Assembly (NCBI GenBank): GCA_050260375.1
Contig: JBLNCA010000045.1
Coordinates: 1 to 64,000 of the forward strand
DNA: 64,000 bases
Reading direction: 5' to 3'
Source: DTFZ01 sp050260375
GTDB taxonomy: Bacteria > Bacillota > Clostridia > Christensenellales > SZUA-584
The position numbers and the translations under genes are program-made. Below are positions 16,198 to 24,059 of this stretch, piece by piece. Each line of letters begins with the position of its first letter. The first letter of the stretch is position 1. The notes beneath the pieces were generated by a model. That model saw nothing but the letters and a program-made list of their open reading frames with translations. It ran no database searches and was not told the DNA's origin.

Positions 16198-16737
16198 TTA
16201 AGACTCTCTTATCCGCTTGTCTTTTTTCAGCTGGCTTATCTTCAGCTTTATCTGCCAGGCCATCATCGTAAACGCAACGCCCAGTACCGTTGCGAACATG
16301 CCGATAATAAGGTTGAATAAACTCTTATCAATAAAACCTATAACGATATTGCCTATTCCGGCGAAAAACTCCAATATCGAAAACGCTGCCCAAAGACAGA
16401 AGACCCGTTTAAAGTGCTTGATCTTCGAATCGAAATCCGTATACAGCTCAAACGGACCGTCGGAAGCTTTCTTGCGGAAGTACGCCCAGTGCATGTACGA
16501 CGACACGAATTCGACGCCTGTTTCTTCAAGGAACTCAATATACTTTAAGCTCTCGGGATGTGTAGCGCTATGCTCCATAAGCTCTATCCTGTAGATATAC
16601 TCGCCTTTGGGCGCGTCCTCGAACACGTACCTGCACCATGTGTAGCTCGTCATCGCCAGTCCGCAGTTGGACATTTCGTTGAGCCATTGTTCCTCTTTTA
16701 AGTAATTCCAGTAAGGCTTCCAAATCACATGTTTCAT
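16198..16737 (-). CDS. DUF2812 membrane protein
   Basis: 179 residues. The N-terminal half is soluble (WLNEMSNCGLAM, a hallmark of the DUF2812 domain), the C-terminal half has two membrane helices (about 110-130 and 140-160) and a basic end. DUF2812 proteins are regularly encoded directly behind a PadR repressor, as here, where start and stop overlap by four bases. Role unknown; probably a membrane stress or efflux accessory controlled by its PadR partner. Confidence 0.85.
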   Translation of the reverse strand: MKHVIWKPYWNYLKEEQWLNEMSNCGLAMTSYTWCRYVFEDAPKGEYIYRIELMEHSATHPESLKYIEFLEETGVEFVSSYMHWAYFRKKASDGPFELYTDFDSKIKHFKRVFCLWAAFSILEFFAGIGNIVIGFIDKSLFNLIIGMFATVLGVAFTMMAWQIKLKISQLKKDKRIRES

Positions 16738-17057
16738 TGCATTGCACCCCCGGTTATCCGCCTGCCGTTTGAGAGCAGCTCTTCAAGGCGGTTAAGCTCG
16801 GTTTCTACCGCCGCCTTGCCCAATGCAGTTATTACGTATTCTTTCTTGCGCGAATCCGTATTCTCTTCGAGCTGTATTATCCAGCCTTTGTCGACCAGCG
16901 TGTTTATGGCTCCGTACAATGTGCCCGCGCCCAGAGCCACGCGCCCGCGGCTTAGCGCTGCTACGTTCTGCATAATGCCGTATCCGTGCAGCGGCTGGTA
17001 CAGCGACAGCAGTATATAGAATACCGCTTCCGTCAATGCACCTATGCTTTCAGGCAT
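16734..17057 (-). CDS. PadR-family repressor
   Basis: 107 residues. Winged-helix regulator: LSLYQPLHGYGIMQNV and LGAGTLYGAINTLVDKGWI are PadR signatures. First gene of the padR-DUF2812 operon. It should repress its own promoter, and two palindromes 60-105 bases upstream are candidate operators. Confidence 0.92.
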   Translation of the reverse strand: MPESIGALTEAVFYILLSLYQPLHGYGIMQNVAALSRGRVALGAGTLYGAINTLVDKGWIIQLEENTDSRKKEYVITALGKAAVETELNRLEELLSNGRRITGGAMQ

Positions 17058-17117
17058 TTAAATCACCCCATTTGCGTTCCTTAAATCCGCGGTTTTCAGG
17101 AAACTGTTTATTACGAT

Positions 17118-17164
17118 AGCCGATATATCGGCTTACGATATAAAATATATCGGCTGCCGATATA
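17118..17164. promoter_or_regulatory. paired palindromes, likely PadR operators
   Basis: AGCCGATATATCGGCT (17118-17133) is a perfect 16-base palindrome. TATATCGGC-T-GCCGATATA (17146-17164) is a second with nine-base arms. Both share the core (A/T)TATCGGC. They lie in front of the padR-DUF2812 operon and behind the divergent XRE promoter, so PadR autoregulation is the simplest reading. Confidence 0.7.
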
Positions 17165-17209
17165 CTTGTCAATAGCTTTTTTGCGAATTAATAAAAAATA
17201 TATGTAAAA

Positions 17210-17272
17210 ATGGAAAGTAAACTTGACATTGTTTCGCTTCGGTGTTAGCATAATGGAAAGTATACTTTCCAT
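17210..17272 (+). promoter_or_regulatory. promoter and operators of the XRE module
   Basis: TTGACA (17223-17228), 17 bases, TAGCAT (17246-17251) form a plausible promoter. Immediately downstream, ATGGAAAGTATACTTTCCAT (17253-17272) is a perfect 20-base palindrome, and an imperfect copy ATGGAAAGTAAACTT (17210-17224) overlaps the -35 box. Binding by the XRE protein at both would block the promoter. Confidence 0.75.
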
Positions 17273-17286
17273 TCGGGAGGACAGAC

Positions 17287-17496
17287 ATGGAAAACAGGCT
17301 GGAAGAGATACGCAAAATGCGCGGCATAACGCAGGAGCAAATGGCGGCAGACCTGAAAGTCTCGCGGCAAACAATAGGCTCGCTGGAGAACGGAAGGTAT
17401 AACCCTTCGATACTGCTGGCGTTTAAGATCGCGCGCTATTTCGGCATGAGCGTTGAGGAAATATTTATATATCGGGAGGAAGACGTTAATGGGTAA
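17287..17496 (+). CDS. small XRE-family (Cro/CI) regulator
   Basis: 69 residues, almost only a helix-turn-helix (MAADLKVSRQTIGSLENG). This type usually pairs with a membrane protein of DUF2178-like kind, here overlapping by eight bases. Likely autorepressor acting on the 20-base palindrome 15 bases upstream of its start. Confidence 0.92.
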   Translation: MENRLEEIRKMRGITQEQMAADLKVSRQTIGSLENGRYNPSILLAFKIARYFGMSVEEIFIYREEDVNG

Positions 17497-17908
17497 GAAA
17501 GTTTTAGCCGCGGCCGTGGCGGTGCTGGGGCTGGCGTGCGTGCTTTTAGGGATTTTTGTATTCACAGGCGAAGAGCAAAAAAGCATATCCGGGCTGTGCA
17601 TAGGCGCAGGCGCGGCGGCGGGAGCGTTAGGGCTTGGAAACCTTGTACTGCTTATCGCCGTTCCGGAAGCGGTCAGGGAAGAGCGGCTGCGCATGCAGCA
17701 GATAGAGGTCAATGACGAGCGCAACATACGCATACGCGAAAAGGCGGGCGCTATGGCAAACAGGGTGGTGTTCTACGCGCTTTGCGCCGCGCTACTTGTG
17801 CTCGGTATGCTGGGCGATCTGTTGGCAGTGTTTATACTCGTCGGAATACTCGTGCTGGAAGCCGTACTCGTAATAATACTGACAAACAGATACTCAAAGC
17901 AGATGTAA
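17489..17908 (+). CDS. membrane protein partner of the XRE regulator
   Basis: 139 residues, four hydrophobic helices in two pairs (about 5-25, 33-55, 87-105, 110-130) separated by a charged linker QQIEVNDERNIRIREKAG. The linker ND-E-R-N--I resembles DUF2178 membrane proteins that accompany small XRE regulators. The ATG at 17489 overlaps the end of the XRE gene, so translation is coupled. Function unknown. Confidence 0.75.
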   Translation: MGKKVLAAAVAVLGLACVLLGIFVFTGEEQKSISGLCIGAGAAAGALGLGNLVLLIAVPEAVREERLRMQQIEVNDERNIRIREKAGAMANRVVFYALCAALLVLGMLGDLLAVFILVGILVLEAVLVIILTNRYSKQM

Positions 17909-17993
17909 CCGCCGCCTTAAGCGTGACAACAAGCGCAAAAACGGTCAAGAATTTTCGGCCGTATTGCGGTATCGTAGCCTTAGGAGGTAACAC

Positions 17994-18896
17994 ATGGAAC
18001 GTTGGGAAAAGCTGCTAGCGGTACAGCGCATGCAGGACTATATCTCGTCGCATATTATGGAGCCCATAACGCTGGGCGACCTTGCGCGCACGGCGGGATA
18101 TTCGCCCTGGCACGCAGCACGGGTGTTCAAGGAACTTACCGGAAAGTCTCCGTTTGAATACCTGCGCGCTCTGCGACTTTCGAGAGCCGCCGAAGCGCTG
18201 AAAAGCGGCAAAAGCAGGGTTGTCGACGTCGCGTTTGATTTCCTGTTCGGCTCGCACGAGGGGTTTACGCGCGCGTTCTCAAAACAGTTCGGAACGACGC
18301 CTACAAGCTGCGCCAAAGGCGCGGCGGTGAAGCTTTTTATGCCTTCCGAAGTTCGTGATTATTACCTCAAATTACAAAAAGGAGATGTGTGTAATATGTC
18401 CGATAATGTTAACACTGTGTTTGTGCAGGTCGTCGAGCGCCCCAAGCGGAAGGTAATACTGAAACGCGGGGTAAAGGCTGCGCATTACTTCGAGTACTGC
18501 GAGGAGGTCGGTTGCGACGTATGGGAGGTGCTGTCCGGCATCAAGGACGCGCTTTACGAGCCCATAGGCATGTGGCTGCCCGACAGCATGATAAAGCCGG
18601 GGACTTCAAAGTATGTACAAGGGGTGGAAGTAGCCGCAGATTATAAGGGCGAAATACCCGAAGGCTACGAGATCATCGACTTGCCGCCGTGCAGCATGAT
18701 GGTTTTCCAGGGGCAGCCGTTTGACGACGATAAGTTTGAGGACGCTATCGGCGGGCTGTGGGAAGTGATGAAGAAGTACGACCCGAGCGTTTACGGCTTT
18801 GAGTGGGCGGACGAGGACGCTCCGCGCTTCCAGCTCGCGCCGCTCGGCTACCGCGGATACATCGAAGCTCGCCCGGTAAGAGCGCTGAACAAGTAA
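17994..18896 (+). CDS. AraC-family regulator with GyrI-like effector domain
   Basis: 300 residues. Two helix-turn-helix motifs in the first 105 residues (LGDLARTAGYSPWHAARVFKE and VVDVAFDFLFGSHEGFTRAF), then a GyrI/SOUL-type ligand-binding domain of about 180 residues (VQVVERPKRKVI ... YRGYIEARPV). Such Rob/BmrR-like proteins respond to small amphipathic compounds. RBS TTAGGAGGTAA. Targets are not evident; the next gene is an insertion sequence. Confidence 0.88.
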   Translation: MERWEKLLAVQRMQDYISSHIMEPITLGDLARTAGYSPWHAARVFKELTGKSPFEYLRALRLSRAAEALKSGKSRVVDVAFDFLFGSHEGFTRAFSKQFGTTPTSCAKGAAVKLFMPSEVRDYYLKLQKGDVCNMSDNVNTVFVQVVERPKRKVILKRGVKAAHYFEYCEEVGCDVWEVLSGIKDALYEPIGMWLPDSMIKPGTSKYVQGVEVAADYKGEIPEGYEIIDLPPCSMMVFQGQPFDDDKFEDAIGGLWEVMKKYDPSVYGFEWADEDAPRFQLAPLGYRGYIEARPVRALNK

Positions 18897-18902
18897 CAGA
18901 AA

Positions 18903-18974
18903 ATGCCTCCCTCAACCCACCCCAACGAACTTTGTTCGTCGGGGACCCCGGCCGGGGGGGTGCCCCGGCAAATT
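18903..18974. repeat. left half of an IS-split GC-rich repeat
   Basis: Starts CCTCCCTCAACCCACCCC and includes GGGGACCCCGGCCGGGG. The right flank of the IS30 element (20030-20045) reads GGGGCGGAGGGAGG, the approximate reverse complement of the beginning. The element thus sits inside what was an inverted repeat. Confidence 0.65.
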
Positions 18975-20016
18975 GTCAATTCAAGTGCAACACTTAGCCA
19001 TAAATTCATTAGGGGACAACCAACCAAGGCATTTTCTGGGCCTGTTATTGATGCTTTCCATTACGGCTGCAACTTCTTCTTCACTAACTTTCCTAAAGTC
19101 AGTTCCTTTTGGAAAATAAAATCGGATAATACCGTTCATATTTTCATTTGTTCCTCGCTGCCAAGGCGCGTGAGGATCTGCAAAGTATATTGGTATATTC
19201 AGTGCTTGTTCCACTTCTCTATACTCTGCAAATTCCGACCCGTTGTCTAGAGATATGCTTCGTACTTTTGTTCCCTTTAGCGCCCGCAGGATTCCTTCAT
19301 TTGTTTCTTTACAGTTACGCGTACGGACAATAGACATATACAACTTACGGCCTTTTCGATCTACCAACGTAATAAGATAGCCCTTTCCGATTCCTCCATA
19401 TACCGTATCTCCTTCTAAATGTCCCAGTTCCAACCTTTCTTTGATTTCTTCCGGCCATTCTCGAATCATTCTTTCAGGATGGACCGCATTGGACTTTGGA
19501 CCTTGTGTATATTTTCGTTTGTTATGGCGTCTTAGGTGTTTAACGGCGCTGCAGCCTTTGATTTTACCTGCTTTAAGTGCGGAGTAAATTGTGCTTGCAG
19601 ATAATTTTGTTCCTGGATGCTCTATGCGCCACCGAGCTGATATTGTCTCAGGAGACCAGTACTGATGTAATCTTTCTGCCACCCAAGCTGCTAACTCGCT
19701 GTCTTTTTCCAATCGAAACAGTTTCTTTGAAGCCTTCCTGCGGTATATGTACAATGTCGTTGCTCGCCATGGGTGATAACTGCCGTCCTTGTTCCGGTTC
19801 CGATTCAGTTCACGGCACACAGACGAAGGGGAACGTTGCATTTGCTTTGCGATATCACGCAAACTTTTTCCGCTTTTGTAGTTATCATATAGATATTCTC
19901 TTTCTACCATAGTAAAATGATTATATGACTGCATAGGACCTCCGTGTATTTGGTGTTTGGTAACTTCATTTTACACCTTGGTTGCTATGTAGTCTCTTTT
20001 GTTGCACTTGCAATTA
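18975..20016 (-). mobile_element. IS30-family insertion sequence
   Basis: One transposase gene flanked by inverted ends. The left end reads TTCAAGTGCAACACTTA (from about 18980) and the right end, reversed, TTGCAAGTGCAACAAAA (to about 20015), sharing CAAGTGCAACA. The exact edges and target duplication are uncertain. The transposase stop codon lies inside the left end. Confidence 0.85.
18981..19934 (-). CDS. IS30-family transposase
   Basis: 317 residues and apparently intact. N-terminal helix-turn-helix (LRDIAKQMQRSPSSVCRELNRN), then a DDE integrase core: the first D in LEGDTVYGG, the second in SLDNGSEFAEY, and the E in GTNENMNGIIRFYFPKGTDF. C-terminus ends in the inverted repeat. IS30 enzymes often pick palindromic or repeat targets, consistent with its flanks. 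Confidence 0.95.
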   Translation of the reverse strand: MQSYNHFTMVEREYLYDNYKSGKSLRDIAKQMQRSPSSVCRELNRNRNKDGSYHPWRATTLYIYRRKASKKLFRLEKDSELAAWVAERLHQYWSPETISARWRIEHPGTKLSASTIYSALKAGKIKGCSAVKHLRRHNKRKYTQGPKSNAVHPERMIREWPEEIKERLELGHLEGDTVYGGIGKGYLITLVDRKGRKLYMSIVRTRNCKETNEGILRALKGTKVRSISLDNGSEFAEYREVEQALNIPIYFADPHAPWQRGTNENMNGIIRFYFPKGTDFRKVSEEEVAAVMESINNRPRKCLGWLSPNEFMAKCCT

Positions 20017-20065
20017 TATTCTAGGCCCAAAGGGGCGGAGGGAGGGTCATAAAAAGCAGAGTCTT

Positions 20066-20112
20066 CCTCCCTCAGTAACTGAAGTTGACAGCTCCCTCGT
20101 CTGAGGAGCCAT
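20066..20112 (+). repeat. solo CTCCCTCAG-type repeat
   Basis: TCCCTCAGTAACTGAAGTTGACAG followed by CTCCCTCGTCTGAGGAG, the same two-hairpin core as the DUF559 3' flank at 13930-13975, but with a different first loop. Lies between the IS30 element and panE. Confidence 0.75.
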
Positions 20113-20175
20113 ACCCTCTTTTATACTCAAACAATTTGTTAGCCAATCTGGAAAAGGTGTCTCGCCCTTGTTTTG

Positions 20176-20190
20176 TTCTGTGCTATAATG
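20176..20190 (+). promoter_or_regulatory. extended -10 promoter of panE-like gene
   Basis: TGCTATAAT is a perfect extended -10 element about 33 bases before the GTG start. No good -35 is seen, which is common for TGn-type promoters. Confidence 0.55.
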
Positions 20191-20219
20191 ATGCAAGAAA
20201 TCGGCAGGGGGTAAAATAC

Positions 20220-21248
20220 GTGAGCAAGGACTTGTCCATAGCGGTGATAGGCGGGGGCGCCATAGGGGGAATAACCGCGGCGTATCTGACTATCTCGGGA
20301 TATGACGTTGAGCTCGTATGCAAGCACGAGGAGAAAGCGCGGCAGGCTGCGGAGGAAGGGCTCCATATCGTCGGAGTGCGAGGCGAGCGCCGCGTAAAAG
20401 TAAAAGCGGTGGCCGAGACGGGGCAGCTCAGCGGTAAAAAGGATATCGTGCTGATAGCCGTCAAGGCGTACGATATGCCGGACGCGGCGAAAAGCGCGCT
20501 TCCTTTTCTAAAGGACGATTCGCTTGTCGTTTCGATGCAGAACGGCATATGCGTTGAAGCTCTCGCCGCCGTAGTGGGGGAGAAGCGTGCGGTGGGATGC
20601 ATGATAGACTGGGGCGCGGCCATGCTGCCGGACGGCACGCTCAACCTAAAGTCAGAAGGCTTTTTCGTGATAGGCAGCCTTGATCCTCAAGTCGATGTTT
20701 CGCCAGTGAAAGAAGCGCTCGACTCCGTAATGCCCACAAACATAACCGGCAGCATAATCGCCGAACTTTACTCCAAGATGATAATAAACTCGTGCATAAC
20801 CTCTACCGGCGTGCTCACCGGGCAGTGCCTCGGCGACATACTTAAGACAAGGGCTGGAAGGGATATGTTCATTTCGATAATACGCGAGGCAATAGCCGTC
20901 GCGGACGCTATGGGGCTTGCGGTTAAGCCGTACGGAGGAAAGATAGACTATTACTCTCTCATAAAGGGAAACGGACTGCTTGCGCGCGTAAAGCGGGATA
21001 TAATAGTGCGGGTGATAGGCCATAAGCACAGGACTTTTATTTCGTCGAGCCTTCAGGCGCTTAAGCGTGGAAAGCCTACGGAAGTGGACTACTTCAACGG
21101 ATACATAGCGAGAAAGGGAGACGAGTACGGCGTGCCGGCGCCCGTCAACAGACGCATAGTACAGATGATAAAGGAGATAGAAGAGGGCAAAAGAAACATA
21201 GAGCCCGCCAACCTTCTGGACAGCGGCCTTAAAAGCCCGATTAAATAA
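20220..21248 (+). CDS. panE: ketopantoate reductase family protein
   Basis: 342 residues. N-terminal NAD(P) fold with VIGGGAIGG, C-terminal ApbA domain with the catalytic lysine region ELYSKMIINS and the late substrate loop KPTEVDYFNGYI. ApbA/PanE enzymes make pantoate for CoA synthesis. Because no other pantothenate gene adjoins, a different 2-keto acid substrate cannot be excluded. The GTG at 20220 has a GGGGG ribosome site nine bases away. The longer in-frame reading from 20085 runs through a repeat and has no conserved sequence. Confidence 0.85.
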   Translation: MSKDLSIAVIGGGAIGGITAAYLTISGYDVELVCKHEEKARQAAEEGLHIVGVRGERRVKVKAVAETGQLSGKKDIVLIAVKAYDMPDAAKSALPFLKDDSLVVSMQNGICVEALAAVVGEKRAVGCMIDWGAAMLPDGTLNLKSEGFFVIGSLDPQVDVSPVKEALDSVMPTNITGSIIAELYSKMIINSCITSTGVLTGQCLGDILKTRAGRDMFISIIREAIAVADAMGLAVKPYGGKIDYYSLIKGNGLLARVKRDIIVRVIGHKHRTFISSSLQALKRGKPTEVDYFNGYIARKGDEYGVPAPVNRRIVQMIKEIEEGKRNIEPANLLDSGLKSPIK

Positions 21249-21297
21249 CGCTTTTTGGCGGGCTTTGTCTACTACAGGCTGCAAAAAAAGGTGCTTA

Positions 21298-21580
21298 TGT
21301 CATTCCGTCAGCTTCGCTTGAAGGAGAGAAGCGACTGACTACGCAGTGGACGAGAATCTTTAGGTAAAGATTCCTCACTTGTGTTCGGAATGACATATGG
21401 GGTTCTTTATGCCATCCGGCGACTTTGGCGCTCTTAGCTGTCGTAAAAGTAACTTTTGTCATTCAGAAGGAGCGAAGCAACTGAAGAATCTTTTGAAATA
21501 AGCATGTTTAGGATTCCTAACTTGCGTTCGGAATGACATGTGGGGAGTTCTTGTACCCTTGTGGGGAGTTCTTGTACCCT
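21298..21580. repeat. two GTCATTC...GAATGAC palindromic repeats and a 21-bp direct repeat
   Basis: Unit A (21298-21396) begins ATGTCATTCCG and ends CGGAATGACAT. Unit B (21457-21540) begins TTGTCATTC and ends CGGAATGACATG. Both hold GAATCTTT and CTTGYGTTCGGAATGACAT. TGGGGAGTTCTTGTACCCT then occurs twice with a 21-base period (21541 and 21562). A 20-base piece of unit A reappears inverted at 60992-61011. Confidence 0.8.
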
Positions 21581-21989
21581 CGGGCGGCATTTGGCGGCTT
21601 TTTTGTTTTTTTCAGAGATTTTTTCAAATCTAAATGTTGACATACATATTTCAGCCTGTAAGCTTGCCCCATCTTACACTCGCTTCTCCCGCTATATAAC
21701 CGCTTATGTTTTCAAAGCTCGGCTCCGCGCTCCGGTCGAGTATCATATCCATATCAAGCACTCCTTTTCTGATGGAGGAACATATTTTCGATTATTATAA
21801 CATGCGCAGGAGATTTTTGGAATACGCTGTTCCGAGCCAGGCACATTGTATGATAAAGCAACCGTAATTGGGGCCGGTTAACACAACGCATATACGCTGA
21901 ATACAATGAATTATCACTGGCTATGCGCCCCTTTATTCAGTTTCGGGGCGTACGATGTCGCCAAAACTAATGTTAGTGGGAGATAAAAC
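21581..21989. other. intergenic stretch with no recognised feature
   Basis: About 400 bases between the repeats and the DUF4489 pseudogene. Open frames here lack ribosome sites and family motifs. I see neither a structured RNA nor a repeat-family copy. Confidence 0.5.
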
Positions 21990-22528
21990 ATGGGTAATTT
22001 CAGAGATCAGTTCAGCGGCCGCGATTTTCGCGACGACTGTGGGCGCCGCGACGAGCGACGTGATGAGCGCGAGGGGACTAATGTTGTGCTTACGCCGCAA
22101 CGGGCGGCGCAGGGCCGCTTCCTATAATTACGACGTCGCTGGCAGACCCTATTTCGGTAGTCAGCGTAACGCTTGATGCGGACGAGTTGAAGAATCCGTC
22201 CATACTGCTTAACTTTACGAGCATAATCAGCATTCCGGTGGGTGTATCGGTCACGCTTAATTTTGAAGTGCTGCGCATAAAGGATAACGGCTCGCCGATA
22301 AAGGTTGGTTCAACGTATACGTTCGCTAGGCTGGCAAACGCGCTGCAATCCGAATCGTTCGGGTTCCAGCTGTTTGACGCAAACCTTGAACCGGGCACTT
22401 ACACGTATTCGGTAGTTGTGTCTACAAATTCTATCATAGAAACCTCTCCCGGCCTTACAATAGTAAATGCAACGTTGAGCGCGCTGGGCGTGGATGAAGA
22501 CTGCAAAAGACGCAGAAAAAGATGGTAA
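21990..22528 (+). pseudogene. DUF4489-like protein, single-base frameshift
   Basis: ATG at 21990 with GGGAGA reads MGNFRDQF...RRDERRDEREGTNVVLTPQ and then hits a stop. From about 22100 on, a different frame (one base back) continues TSLADPISVVSVTLDADELKNPSILLNFTS to KRRRKRW at 22528. The second part (VTLNFEVLRI, GTYTYSVVV) resembles the DUF4489 beta-sandwich found in Clostridial surface and spore-coat proteins. The shift lies between 22081 and 22125, where no slippery heptamer is visible. Joined product about 178 residues. Either a true pseudogene or a sequence error. Confidence 0.7.
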
Positions 22529-22553
22529 GGCAGATTATTAATAATGTTCTATA

Positions 22554-22583
22554 GGCGGCTTTTAAGGGGCCGCCGTTATTTTT
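22554..22583 (+). terminator. terminator after the DUF4489-like gene
   Basis: GGCGGC and GCCGCC pair across a nine-base loop, followed by GTTATTTTT. Confidence 0.7.
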
Positions 22584-22620
22584 ACACCCCATAAAGCCTA
22601 AAGTATTTATGGGGTGTAAA
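22581..22620. repeat. perfect 15-bp-arm palindrome, hairpin-repeat family variant
   Basis: TTTACACCCCATAAA and TTTATGGGGTGTAAA are exact reverse complements around a ten-base centre. The CCCCATAAA/GGGGTGTAAA ends are those of the dispersed hairpin repeats, particularly the copy at 38724-38760. Confidence 0.8.
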
Positions 22621-22751
22621 AAGCACTATTAGATTGTATACATAGGAATATGCTATTATATTCCTGAATAAGGGATTGTTCGTCTGTATTTTGAACGCGG
22701 GCTGAGGCAATAATAACTTTTGAGTCAGCCTAATGAAAAGGAAGTATTTTT

Positions 22752-24059
22752 ATGTTTACTATCGTAGATGTTTTTGCAAGGGAGATACTGGACAGCCGCG
22801 GCAACCCGACGGTAGAAGCTCAGGTGGAGCTTTCGGGTGGCGCGAGCGCGCAGGCGTCGGTGCCCTCGGGCGCTTCGACAGGCAAGTTTGAGGCCGTGGA
22901 GCTGCGCGACGGGTCGGAAGAAAGGTACCTGGGTCGCGGGGTAAAAAAAGCCGTAGAGAACGTCAACAACGATATCGCGGAGCTTATCATTGGCATGGAC
23001 GCGCAGAATCAGGCGGATATAGACATAGCGATGAACGCGCTTGACGGCACGCCCAACAAGTCGAAGCTGGGCGCCAACGCAATACTCGCGGTGTCGCTCG
23101 CCGTTGCAAAGGCGGCGGCGATACAGTGCGAGATGCCGCTTTACCGCTACATAGGCGGCTGCAACGCGAGGACGCTGCCGGTGCCTATGATGAACATACT
23201 AAACGGCGGCAAGCACGCGGACAACAGCGTAGACATACAGGAATTCATGATAATGCCGGTGGGCACGCAGACTTTCAGGACGGCGCTGCGCATGGGCGCC
23301 GAGGTGTTCCATTACTTAAAGAAGGTGCTAAAATCCAAAGGCTACAGTACTTCGGTGGGCGACGAGGGAGGTTACGCGCCGAACCTTAAATCCAACGAAG
23401 AAGCTATCGAGGTAATACTCGAGGCGGTAACAAAGGCGGGGTATAAGCCCGGAGAGGATTTCATGATAGCCGTGGACGCGGCGGCGAGCGAAATGTACGA
23501 GGCCGCGAAGGCGGAAGGTAACGAAGGAAAGTACTTCTTCTGGAAGTCGGGGCAGACAAAAACGGCTGAAGAGATGGTTTCGTTCTGGGAAAACCTCTGC
23601 ATGCAGTACCCTATAATATCGCTGGAGGACGGGCTCGCGGAAGAGGACTGGCAGGGCTGGCGGCTGCTTACGCAAAGGCTGGGCGGTAAAGTTCAGCTGG
23701 TGGGCGACGACCTTTTTGTAACCAACACCGAGCGCCTGTCGCGCGGCATTAAAGAGAACATAGCAAACAGCATACTGATAAAGGTCAACCAGATAGGCAC
23801 GCTTACAGAGACGCTCGACGCCGTCAACATGGCGCACCGCGCGGGCTACACGGCCGTAATAAGCCACCGCTCGGGTGAGACGGAGGACACGACTATAGCC
23901 GACCTTGCGGTAGGGGTATGCGCGGGGCAGATTAAAACGGGAGCGCCCTCGAGGACGGACCGCGTGGCGAAATACAACCAGCTGCTGCGCATAGACGAGG
24001 AGCTCGCGCTCACCGCCGTATATCCGGGCAAGAACGCTTTTTTCAATATCCGCAGGTAA
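22752..24059 (+). CDS. eno: enolase
   Basis: 435 residues, glycolytic enzyme converting 2-phosphoglycerate to phosphoenolpyruvate. Family segments include AREILDSRGNPTVE at the start, SVGDEGGYAPNL, the metal ligands in SLEDGLAEEDW and VGDDLFVTN, the catalytic LIKVNQIGTLTET, and SHRSGETEDTTIADL. Stands alone, with a ~130 bp AT-rich leader that has no repeat beyond the one at 22581-22620. Confidence 0.98.
   Translation: MFTIVDVFAREILDSRGNPTVEAQVELSGGASAQASVPSGASTGKFEAVELRDGSEERYLGRGVKKAVENVNNDIAELIIGMDAQNQADIDIAMNALDGTPNKSKLGANAILAVSLAVAKAAAIQCEMPLYRYIGGCNARTLPVPMMNILNGGKHADNSVDIQEFMIMPVGTQTFRTALRMGAEVFHYLKKVLKSKGYSTSVGDEGGYAPNLKSNEEAIEVILEAVTKAGYKPGEDFMIAVDAAASEMYEAAKAEGNEGKYFFWKSGQTKTAEEMVSFWENLCMQYPIISLEDGLAEEDWQGWRLLTQRLGGKVQLVGDDLFVTNTERLSRGIKENIANSILIKVNQIGTLTETLDAVNMAHRAGYTAVISHRSGETEDTTIADLAVGVCAGQIKTGAPSRTDRVAKYNQLLRIDEELALTAVYPGKNAFFNIRR

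Noticed and set aside
22081..22125. Programmed ribosomal frameshift in the DUF4489-like gene
   Set aside because: There is no X-XXY-YYZ heptamer or following strong pseudoknot in this interval, so an indel is the simpler explanation.
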